From Ottelia alismoides (taxonomy: Eukaryota; Streptophyta; Magnoliopsida; Alismatales; Hydrocharitaceae), in contig JAZKJV010000607.1 in NCBI GenBank assembly GCA_037367405.1, positions 380,501 through 444,500 of the forward strand: a stretch of DNA of 64,000 bases. Direction: 5' to 3'. Shown piece after piece: positions 54,805-64,000 of the stretch; within the stretch, counting starts at the first letter, position 1; the number at the start of each line of letters is the position of its first letter. The position numbers and the translations under genes are program-made. Below the pieces are notes generated by a model that did not search any database, was not told where the DNA came from, and saw only the letters and a program-made list of their open reading frames with translations.

Positions 54805-55090
54805 TGGAGATTAGGATCGCAGTGGACGAACCTCCACCATCGCCATGTACTTTGGTTGGTAGCCTCGGAGAGAGAGAGAGAGAGAGTTCCTCCTCTGTTG
54901 GTGTTGATTTAAAATCCATTCATGATCAGGAGCGTGGACTCCCAGACTTTCTGTGATCGCACGTCACAAAGGTGCCTTCGCATGCTTAGTCAGATGTGTG
55001 TTATCCGTCTCCGAACCACCATGCCATTAATCCATCTGTAATTGAGACAAATTTGTCGGTAAATTGGTTGTTTTGTATGCTTATTTTAAA
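54805..55090 (-). promoter_or_regulatory. MKK3 5' flank with a GA repeat
   Basis: Sequence upstream of the MKK3 start. A run of about ten GA units lies at 54868-54886 (CT repeat in gene orientation), a common feature of plant 5' UTRs and core promoters. No TATA box stands out. The position of the transcription start is unknown. Confidence 0.5.
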
Positions 55091-55480
55091 GGAAAAAATG
55101 GGGCTGCCCCCTGGGGGCAGCCAACATGGCTGCCCCCGCCCCATTTTTCGGCGTTTTTTTTTATTTTTTTTGAAAAATAAAACCATGTATATTCATCCAT
55201 ATATCCCTCCTACATGCCATTCGAATTTCGTCAGAAACAGAGACTCCTACGGCCTCCATCTCGATGGTATCGACTTAAAAAAATCCTGTTACCGTTAAAA
55301 AATTACTGTCCGGATGGAGGCCGTAGGAGTCTCTGTTTCTTACGAAATTCGAATGGTATATAGGAGGGATATAGGGATGAATGTAAATGGTGTTATTTTT
55401 CAAAAAAAATAAAAAAAATTGCCCAAATAAGGCGGGGGCAGCCATGTTGGCTGCCCCTAGGGGGCAGCCACATATGACCC
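55091..55480. mobile_element. Foldback element F1 (390 bp), Mutator-like
   Basis: Two arms of roughly 170 bp are inverted repeats of each other around a short centre near 55290. Ends carry GGGGCTGCCCCCTGGGGGCA. The 9-bp duplication TATTTTAAA flanks it (55082-55090 and 55481-55489). A 9-bp duplication and long inverted arms point to a Mutator-type MITE. Transcripts would form a long hairpin. Confidence 0.82.
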
Positions 55481-55813
55481 TATTTTAAATGATATATGAA
55501 TAGAATGAGGTGATTTTCTAATATATTTGAGGTGTTTACATTGTTACTCTTTAATCTTCTTCATATTTTACGACCTTATGTGGGTTAACTTCCATCCCTT
55601 TTGACCATTAGATTTAATTCAAATCTAGGGTGAACGCAGCTCAGAGTAGCATACCATGATGCTTAGACTATAGGGCCAAATACCAAAATAACTAACTAAG
55701 TTGATGTGTGAGTTGATTCGACGACCAGTTATATATAGTAGCGATTTTGTCTTTGACCGTCCTAGATCTGTTTGTTTTCAAATGTGGAAATTGTCATCAA
55801 AAGAAATGACTAT

Positions 55814-57647
55814 CAGGGACGGAGACAAGGGGGGCGGAAGGGGGCTTGGCCCCCCGTCTCCAAATTAATGCTTATATATATTATATTATTATTATAATAG
55901 GATATGATTTATATATAAATAGTTAATTATAAATAATAATAATAATAAGTTGTTATAATGGCCTCCATCTCCCATTTATAAGTTATATGGATATGGATAT
56001 GTATGTATATGATTCGTTTTTGTATCCAAATTATACGGATTTTCACATCTATATCCGCATCCGTTTTCAAATATATACAGATACCGATATCACATTCATA
56101 TCAACAGAAATCTATATTTGTATCTGTATATCCATTTATATATATATATATAGTTGTCCATTTATATTTAATTTTACATAACATAATCGTGTACCTTCTT
56201 TTATCATATTTGGTATAATTGTTATGATATAAGCACATTTAAAATATTTATATCATTTGTATTCCAATCAATACATGTATATTTAAGATAATATATAGAG
56301 TATTTATAGTATTATTCCTATGCCATCGATATCTATTTTATATCGATATCCATTTTTTACGGATATAGTAATATATTTTTCATCCGTCAATATCTTTATA
56401 TGCATCGCATTCGTATTTAAAATCAGATAAGGATATTGGAACAACTATATCCATATCAATATCCGCCTGTCTGCATCCCTAATCTCTCCAATCTATCAAT
56501 AAAAAATGATAATATGACATGAATGCAATAATCTAATTATCAACAACTGTAAGTTTTACGTAACTACATATTACACATAACCCCAACAACAAAATAACTA
56601 TATAGTGATCTTTTTTAATTCATTGCCATAACATCCCTTTTTAAATTGTTAACGACATGTATTATTTCGTTGTGAAATGATCTTTTTTGAGTCATAATTT
56701 AAATGTTAAGGGCTAGTATGCGATAAAGTACAAACATGAGAGGGTAAATAATTGAGATGGAATACATAAGCATAAAAAATTTGAACCAATCCGATCCAAT
56801 CTGTAATCCGATGGATTGGATTGATCTGGATCAGATATTTGATGGATTGGGTTGGATTAAAAAAAGTTAAAATCCGTTAAGGTTGGATTGGACATGGATT
56901 AAGCTAAAATTCAATCCAATCCGATCCAAATACACCCCTAATATGCAAATTATACGAAATTGGTACATATATATCTCCTTTGCATTCCTACATAGGAATG
57001 ATATAATATTACTTTTTAAAAATCTTAATTTTAATGGTATAACTTAACATTGTATTAATGAAAGTGCATTTTGATTTGAAGAAGTTTGTAACGATCTTTT
57101 TATCGATACAATATTTGTTGGGATATTTACGTGAAACTGTAAGTTTACAAATGTATCTTTGTGAAATACACTTGTAATCATTATGAGAAATAGTAGCAAA
57201 GATAAATTATATATGAGAAAAATGGGGTTGTCCCTAGTGGCTAACCTCGCCCCATTTTTCTCCAAAATTTTTTGTTTTTTTGAAAAATTCCATCATATAT
57301 TTTTAGCATCATATCCCTCTAATATGTTATTCTAATTTCATTAGAAAGATACTCATATGCCCTCCATGTAGAACATGTATTTTTAATGATCTTAGAATTT
57401 TTGTAATCGACTTATTTTGGATGAATGATATATGAGTCTCTGTTTTTGATGAAATTGAAATGACATATTAGAGGGATATAGTGATGCAAATATATAATGG
57501 AATTTTTCAAAAAAATAAAAAAAAAATTGAAGAAAATTTAGGCAAAGGTAGCTTGTTGGTTACCCTCTGGGGGCAACCCCATTTTTCTCATTATATGTAG
57601 TCTCAATAATTTGGCCCCCCAAGCAGAAATTCCTGGCTTCGTCCCTG
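55814..57647. mobile_element. hAT-like non-autonomous element (1.83 kb)
   Basis: Ends are CAGGGACGGAG on the left and, reversed, CAGGGACGAAGCCAGGAATT on the right, close to the common plant hAT terminus CAGGGGCGGAGCCAGGA. The 8-bp duplication ATGACTAT flanks it (55806-55813 and 57648-57655). The interior is AT-rich, with ATATCCGCATCC-like and GGATTGGATTGGA-like short repeats, no transposase frame, and foldback element F2 inserted within. Confidence 0.83.
57215..57589. mobile_element. Foldback element F2 (375 bp)
   Basis: Related to F1. Terminal inverted repeats GAGAAAAATGGGGTTG; flanking 9-bp repeats ATTATATAT and ATTATATGT with one mismatch (57206-57214 and 57590-57598). It sits inside the hAT-like element. 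Confidence 0.8.
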
Positions 57648-58189
57648 ATGACTATTGTGGCCGGATTGAAGCCTTCACAATGATTTTTTCCATCATATGT
57701 ATCGTGAATTCTTGCTAATATCAAATATATAAAAGCTCGTGTATATATATGAGGAAAGGGAGTCTACTTCATGAAGTATGTAATATTACCTACTTCTTGT
57801 CCATTTTGATATTTTTATTTTTTGGGAAAATACCATCATGAATTTTCATAATTATATTCCTCTAATATATCATTCCAAATTTCGTCAGAAACAGAGACTC
57901 ATAGGCCCTCCATCCAAAGCAAGTCAGTTACACCAATTCTAAAAATATTATGGGAATATAGTGATGAAAATCCATAATGGTACAACAACAACAACAAATC
58001 CTTTTCCCACAATTAAGTAGGGTCGGCTACATGGATTCTTCACCTCCATTCAGATCTATCTCGGGTCAATCCCGAGCTTATATCAAAAAAACTAAGATCC
58101 CTTCATATAGTCTCTTTCCAACATTTCTTGGGTCATCCTCGTCCTCTCTTAGCCAGCTCAATATCCCAACACTCGCATCTCCTAACTGG

Positions 58190-60350
58190 TGTGATACGCA
58201 TTTTGAGTAGTTATGAGTTTTATAGAATATAACTATATATACACCATGTTTTTGAATGTTATCAAGTGTTATTTCAAGGAAATATTAAATTGATAGTATT
58301 CATACTTTACGTTTGACACGGTCAATAGATTCGCCTTGATACAACGATTTTACTGAAACTTATTTTGTATAAATCAGAGACCATCATGAATAATTATGAC
58401 TTTAAAAGGTTCTCTGGATTTTGTAGCACATCCAACATAGTACCGCATCTAGTAATCTAGAAGTATGGTAGTAACTTATAAGCAGTAGAAGCCACTACTA
58501 GTATAGGGCCCACAAATGTTATAGATTTATACTCATTAGACCATAATCACATCATTAAGACTAATTAAGCATGATTAGTACTAATTACCCGTCATTAGTG
58601 ATAATTAAGTGTCATTAACAAAAGTAGGACACATGTAGGGCAAATCATGGGACACGTGTCGTTATACATTCAGGACAAGTGTCAATACACAAGAGTAACA
58701 TGTGTCATCATTCTAAGACTAACATGTGTCCTAGTATAGCCTCTTACTTGGGCAACAAGTTCTCTCATGCATGAGCCATGTGCCATAGTGCATGAATGGC
58801 AAGTGTTGTCATGTGTCTTTATGCATGTTAAGGAAGTAACATGTGTCTTAAAACCTCCCTTAGATGTTGACACATGTCATACATGTAAATGGGTTGGAGG
58901 CCTATATATATCCATGACCGCCCCATTCTTCTCAATCCATCCCACACACCCTAGAGCCACAAGGTCGTCGAGGTTGTAGGAGGAGCACGATAGGAGTCAC
59001 GGCGAAGCTCTGACGGTTACCGAGAGCGCATTAGAAGCCGTAACGAAGTTCTGTCGGCCATCAAGCGGTATTATTCAAATCTGAGATGGATATAGGTGGT
59101 ATCCACTAAAGAAGGCTATCCCAACTCGAGTTAGATAGCGATCAAGTGAGGGATTCTGAAGCGCTATTTAAAAGCAATAACCTTTAGCTTTTTATGCATG
59201 ATTTTGAATTGCAAGTCTGCAATCATGTTTTCTAAAGTATTCACATATGAATTGCAAGTACCATACAATTGATATGAAATCAAGTCTTTAGAACGTATTT
59301 CAGACGTTGTTTCAAGTGTTTTAGCTTGATAGCATGTTTTCAAGCATATAATTCTTTGTGGAACACAAAGACATAAGTTGCACTACTCAAATTTGAGTTT
59401 TATATAAAGAAATATATTTAATGCAGTTACTGTGCAATATGGATCGGTTTTCAAGTTTCCAGTTGTAAGAATATGCATGTTATGACAGATTATTTTATGT
59501 TCATGAATTAGCTGTTATGAGCATGAATTTAGCAAATACAGATTTTTAGTGGCAAGAAAAGAATCGGAATCAGAATGTAAGCACCACAGTAGCTATTTTA
59601 TACAAGTCATGAACTAGCCATTAGATATGGTGATGCCATTAGATATGACCATAAAACAGCCATTATATATGGCACACCATTAGATATGGTATCAAGAGGA
59701 CCTTGGGTCCGTATTCTGTATATTTATAGGCTTTGGGCCGTATGCAGGGTGTTTTTGGTCTTTGGGACCGTCTGCGTGTATGACTTAGCTTTGTTTCAAT
59801 GTTCATGAGTCGATAACTTAACCACAATGGTGATTAATGCAAATAGCCTGATAGTGATAATTATGTTTCAGATTTATCTTCTTTTTGAAGTGATTTCAGT
59901 GTTCAATTGCAAAACTAACATATTTTTATATGATTACTGTCATAAGGTCTCTTTCAAGCTATTTCAAAATATTCAGCAAAAATTTTGGTATGATGCTCAT
60001 ATTTCAACTTTTAGCTATATGTAAAAAGCTTGAGATCCTTTCACTGGGTCTAAGCTCATAAATGGGTTTAGACTCATCCCTTTATATTATAATTATGTAC
60101 ATATCAACAGAATCACGACAAGAAGGAGAAAGGATTGCTTATACACTAGAAGATAGTTTTAGTTTTTTTTTTGTACCGTCTGTTGTTTTGTAAGGAGTTG
60201 TAATAGAACTTGTGTAAGATACTTTTTTGTAATGTGAACTTTAAATACAAAGATGTTATATTTGATGAGATTGCCACATGTGTACTTTGAGGGGAAAAGG
60301 AGTAAGATCTATGACGTGGCACGTTCTGGTAGGCGGGACGGGTCGTGACA
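58190..60350 (+). mobile_element. Solo LTR of a second gypsy-type element (2.16 kb)
   Basis: TGTGATACGC at the start and GGGTCGTGACA at the end, with target duplication ACTGG (58185-58189 and 60351-60355). A TATA-like CCTATATATATCC near 58905 fits plus orientation. It is unrelated in sequence to the chromovirus LTRs. No internal region, so it is a recombination product. Confidence 0.85.
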
Positions 60351-60465
60351 ACTGGTGCATCAGTTGATCTTCTTTGCAAATGACCAAACCATCTTAAGCG
60401 GTTTTCTCGCATCTTATCCTCGACCGGAGCTACACCAACTTTCTTTCTCATCATTCTGATGCGAT
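60351..60465 (-). pseudogene. RTE LINE pol carboxyl end
   Basis: [20 protein letters not shown] and [11 protein letters not shown] are the familiar end of plant RTE polyproteins. The solo LTR interrupts right after it (TSD ACTGG). Confidence 0.82.
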
Positions 60466-61090
60466 TATTTTTTAACGGGAGTTGTCGAATATAAAAAACT
60501 TATGACTCGCAATCCCATTTTTTTGGAATGAGTTGAAGGAATAGGTATTATTGATGGGCAAGAAGCAATAAATAGGGGTTTGTCAGGACCCATTTTACTA
60601 GCTTCTGGAATATAATGGGATCTTCGTAGTTAATGATTATGAGTGTTACAATGAATTCGATTGGAAGTCCAATGGCAAGAGGAATGAGATAATTGGTATA
60701 TTCCAAAATAACTCTTACTCTAGCATCTTTACCCTTCGCCATGAACCCCTTTCTTTTGATTTTGGATCGACTCAACTCTTCTATTCTATAAGAAAGGAAC
60801 ATAAAATTTAAAAAATAATAGAAGTTACCATAGTTTTAATTTCTCGAGATAGGGTCATAATGTAATAAAAATACCAATTGAAAGCTCTTGATCGATCTGT
60901 CATTATAGATAGTGCTAACAAAGCTAAAATGAAATAGATAGAAAAGGAAAAGAGATAGTTATTCACTAGGACACTGACTTATTCTACAATTCTAAATCAT
61001 AGATTAATTGTGTAACTTGTGATGAGTCTAAGGTAGTTGATACCACCTTCTGCAAAGAAAAGAGTGCCCTACAATCTATTGAAAAATAAA
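60466..61090 (-). other. Probable plastid-derived segment (NUPT) with the start of rpl33
   Basis: On the minus strand an ATG preceded by AAAGGGGTTC opens MAKGKDARVRVILE, the amino end of plastid ribosomal protein L33. Similarity fades after about 69 nt through G-to-A-type changes and then breaks; the next stretch (IPLAIGLPIEFIVTLI) is not L33 and I cannot assign it. Upstream AT-rich sequence resembles plastid spacer. It interrupts the RTE frame between HTRKDWIK (61102) and [10 protein letters not shown]. Needs a search to confirm. Confidence 0.42.
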
Positions 61091-61099
61091 GCCTTTATT

Positions 61100-62746
61100 T
61101 TCTATTTAATCCAATCTTTACGTGTATGTCCACACATCCACCTTCTCATTTTCATTTCTGCTACAACCATTCTCTGCACATGTCTATGGTTCACATGACA
61201 ACATTCAGATCCATATAGCATACCAGGTCTCATGGCTCTTTTGTAAAACTTTCCTTTAATTTTTAAAGGAATTTTCTTATCACAAAGAACAACAGAGGCT
61301 CCTCTCCACTTTATCCAACCTGTATTTATTCTATTAGTAACATCTCCATCAATTTCCCCATCATGTTGCAAAACAGATGCCATGTATCTAAAAGAATCTC
61401 TCTTCCGAATGTTATCGTCATCAATCTTCACCTTGATTCCTTCACATTGCTTCCTTCAAAGGTACACACCATATATTCCTTCTTAGACCTACTTATATGA
61501 AATCCTTTAGTCTCCAATGCATGTCTCTAGACCTCAAGCTTCTCATTTACTCCATCTCTAGTCTCGTCAATCAACATGATATCATCAACAAATAACATAC
61601 ACCAATGTAACTCATCCTGAATGTGGCTTGTCTACTCGTCCATGATCAAAGTAAAAAAAATTGACTCAAAGTTGAACCTTGATGTAAATCAATGTTGATG
61701 TCAAAATAGTCAGTCTTCCCAAACGGGATCCTTACCCAAGATAAAGTCATGTCATACATATCCTTTTACGAGGTTAATGTATATAACATGTACTTGTCTC
61801 TTCTCCGAAACTCTTCACAATATCTCTCGTGAGATAGAATCATAAGCCTTCTCTGAATCAATAAAGATCATATGGAGGTTCTTCCTTTTAACTCTATAAA
61901 TCTTCGTTGTTCTCCTCAGCAAATGGATGGCTTCAATAGTTGAGCGATCTAGCATGAATCTGAATTGATTTTCTTTTACTTTGGAAACTTGTCTCAACCT
62001 TCATTCAATTACATGTCCCCAAATTTTCATGGTGTGACTCATCAGATTGATACCTTCGTAATTTGAATAATTTTGAATGTCTCCTTTATTCTTATAAAGC
62101 GGCACCATGACACTCCTCCTCCAATCTTCAGGCATTTTCTTGCTTCGCCAAATAACATTGAATAGATTCGTAAGTCATGTCAAATTGCGCTCACCTAAAA
62201 CTCTCCATACTTCTACAAGGATGTCATCCGGTCCTACACCTTTTTTAGGTCCCATAACCTTTAAAGCCCCCTCTACTTCCTTTATTTGAATTCGTCTATA
62301 GCTTGAATCATTCAAGTAACTTTCACTGCTAGCTAGATCACCCAAAGTGATCTCTTTATTTCCTTCCCCGGTGAAAAAATTATGGAAGTACCGCTCCCAT
62401 CTAGTCTTTATATCCTTCTGAGTAACAAGCACATAACCTTCCTTGTCCTTAATGCATCTCACTTGAGAAAGGTCTTTGATCTTTCTTTATCTTGCTTTGG
62501 CCAATATGAATATAACCTTTTAGCCCTCCTTAGAGTCGAGATTTTTATAGAGAACTTTATAAGCTTTTGACTTAGCTTCGCTTACAGCCTTCTTTGCTTC
62601 CTTCTTCGCTATTTTATAGTTTGTGTCAGTTTCTATGTTCTATCCTTTGACATAGCTTTAAAGCAAGCTTTTTAAATTTTTAACTTCTCTTGCTCCCCTT
62701 CACTCCACCACCAAGCCTCCTTTTAACCCGAAGCTCCTCCCTTTTA
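61100..62746 (-). pseudogene. RTE LINE reverse transcriptase and thumb (broken)
   Basis: From right to left: KDIKTRWERYFHNFFTGEGN and VMGPKKGVGPDDILVE (62175-62462), NQFRFMLDRSTIEAIHLLRR and MIFIDSEKAYDSISREIL (61815-61997), the active-site FVDD at 61581-61592, and NTGWIKWRGASVVLCDKKIP to EMKMRRWMCGHTRKDW (61102-61431). Several stops and shifts separate them. An intact copy would do target-primed reverse transcription. Confidence 0.85.
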
Positions 62747-62830
62747 CCATGATGGTATTTTCTAAATAATGAAAATTTTGACAAAAAATAGGCATGAAAT
62801 AAGTAAGGTTTCCTACTTCATGAAGTAGTA

Positions 62831-62880
62831 TCTCTCTCTCTATATATATATATAGAGAGAGAGAGGGGGGGGGGGGGAGG
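62831..62880. repeat. Palindromic microsatellite
   Basis: A CT run, a TA run and a GA run form a near-perfect palindrome, followed by a run of about 13 G. It adjoins the right end of F3. Confidence 0.85.
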
Positions 62881-63749
62881 GCGGGAGGGATTATCCAATG
62901 AGCCTCATGTTCATTTGAGTTTCGGTGGACACCAAACGTAGGCTCTCTATATGTATTTTTATTTGAAATGTTGCCTATTTCAAAGGATTTCGTTCTTGGA
63001 AGGATGCTGATATGTTTGAGCCTTTAATATTTTCAATTATATCAAGTCCTTAAAAAAGGAAGACGGTTTTGGAAAGATAAATTCAAATTCTTAATTTCGG
63101 GTCAAAGAAACATTCATTGCACATTTGATCAGCAATGTACTTGTTGTACTCAAGTAATTATTTGTGGCGAGATCAGTAAAACTGAAAACAATTGTTAGTA
63201 ATTTGCATTTGTAAAATTACATTGTATAGAAATCCGCAATTCATGCATGTTACTCATGTAATACATATTCATAAATCAAGTATTTTTTTGGTGTGAGATA
63301 AGTAATATATTCAAACATGAAGGTAAAAATTATTAATGCAAGTATCACAAATATTGATTACAAATGTCTATATTACTGAACTCATTTTGATTGTTATTGA
63401 TTTTATAGTTACTCGATACTTAAATTTTAACTGAGGTATTCTTTATTTACTTATACAACCTTTTTAATTGCTTGCAATATGTTGAGTATTACTGATAGCA
63501 ATATGTAAGTTACTGGTCTGGCATTTTTTATAATTTCTTAAATATATTGATTCCATTATCTTCTCTTACTTTACAATTTATTGCATGTTACCGGTGCTTC
63601 TCTCAATCTTACTTATTCTAGTATCCATTTTGAATTACTATTAAACCACCCCCTCTTTACTTAGGTAACTTATTTTATTACTTGTAATACGTCAATTGTT
63701 ACTAATAGCCGCACGTAAATTACTACTTGTGTTTTGTTACTTGTAATGC
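62881..63749. other. AT-rich intergenic DNA
   Basis: No open frame, terminal repeat or gene similarity seen. Variants of TTACTTGTAATG and GTAACTTA recur irregularly. Confidence 0.5.
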
Positions 63750-64000
63750 ATCAAGTAACACATGAAAAGTAATAATTGTGTTAACAATAGTAGCATAAAA
63801 TATCTTATGAGTAAATTAAGTATATATATATATATATCAGTAACTTACTATATTTTCAAAGTAACATATGAAAAGTAATAATTGTGTTAGCAATAGTAAT
63901 ATGAAATATCTTACAAGTAAATTTATTAAATACATCAATAATTCAATATATTTTCAAAATAATGCATGAAAAGTAACAATTATATTTATTGTAACTTTCT
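63750..64000. repeat. Degenerate tandem repeat, period about 100 bp, running off the window
   Basis: The block ATGAAAAGTAATAATTGTGT recurs at 63762 and 63868, and as ATGAAAAGTAACAATT at 63966. Between copies are AATATCTTA-AGTAAATT and ACTATATTTTCAAA-like stretches. Confidence 0.65.

Larger units (their letters stand above)
57983..62746 (-). mobile_element. RTE-clade LINE, 5'-truncated, minus strand
   Basis: The 3' end lies at 57983 with a (TTG)n tail on the minus strand, typical of RTE elements. An 11-bp target duplication with one mismatch flanks it. Coding remains run from 62750 down to 60350, with endonuclease missing. A gypsy solo LTR (58190-60350) is inserted in its 3' UTR and a foreign, probably plastid-derived segment (about 60466-61090) in its coding end. 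Confidence 0.82.
57751..62832. mobile_element. Foldback element F3, split by an RTE LINE
   Basis: The left part (57751-57982) and right part (62747-62832) together resemble F1/F2: both outer ends carry CTACTTCATGAAGTA, and the arm wording TTTCGTCAGAAACAGAGACTC is shared. The LINE lies between duplicated CCATAATGGTA (57972-57982) and CCATGATGGTA (62747-62757). Outer borders are approximate. Confidence 0.6.

Noticed and set aside
63750..64000. CRISPR-like array
   Set aside because: Units are about 100 bp, degenerate throughout and without spacer-repeat structure; this is plant DNA.

Overview
This is plant nuclear DNA from an angiosperm with long, transposon-filled introns. The host protein reads closest, from memory, to monocot MKK3 proteins, so a non-grass monocot is possible but not proven. 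The one host gene is a MAP kinase kinase of the MKK3 type on the minus strand. Exon 1 lies at 54703-54804, exon 2 at 51564-51818, exon 3 at 5971-6189, exon 4 at 5451-5588 and exon 5 at 5147-5314. All five exons are open, join in phase 0 and have GT/AG borders. They encode residues 1-294 of a kinase normally about 520 residues long; the remaining exons must lie left of the window. Intron 2 is about 45.4 kb.

Layout from left to right. 1-4470: an L1-type LINE (minus) with a hAT MITE inside it. 4500-4965: the tail and LTR of a Ty1/copia element. 5147-6189: MKK3 exons 5-3. 6190-51563: MKK3 intron 2. It holds copia debris with a young internally deleted copia nested in it (A2, 8020-10860), a second copia remnant carrying a 3.8-kb chromovirus solo LTR (14311-18140), a second hAT MITE, an intact copia element with identical LTRs (B, 20917-26035), two further copies of a sister family (C, 26179-31138; D, 33425-51209), and a 12.85-kb Tekay/Del-like chromovirus (37876-50725) inserted into D. 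51564-54804: MKK3 exons 2-1 and intron 1, which carries an LTR fragment and a diverged repeat pair. 55091-64000: intergenic DNA with Mutator-like foldback elements, a hAT-like element, an RTE-clade LINE with a second gypsy solo LTR (58190-60350) and a probable plastid fragment, then AT-rich repeats.

Target-site duplications can be read for most insertions and give a clear nesting order: LTRs of the nested chromovirus are more alike than LTRs of its host copia. Most full-size elements in the MKK3 intron point antisense to the gene.

The best candidate for something undescribed is the 5' leader shared by copia elements A2, B, C and D. A five-codon upstream ORF fills the 5' arm of a 13-15 bp hairpin. 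The hairpin loop carries GTCTACA, complementary to a downstream TGTAGAC that contains the stop codon of a second upstream ORF, 42-46 nt before the gag ATG. Stem sequences differ between families while pairing is kept. A second candidate is a 90-nt GT-AG intron inside the chromovirus integrase.
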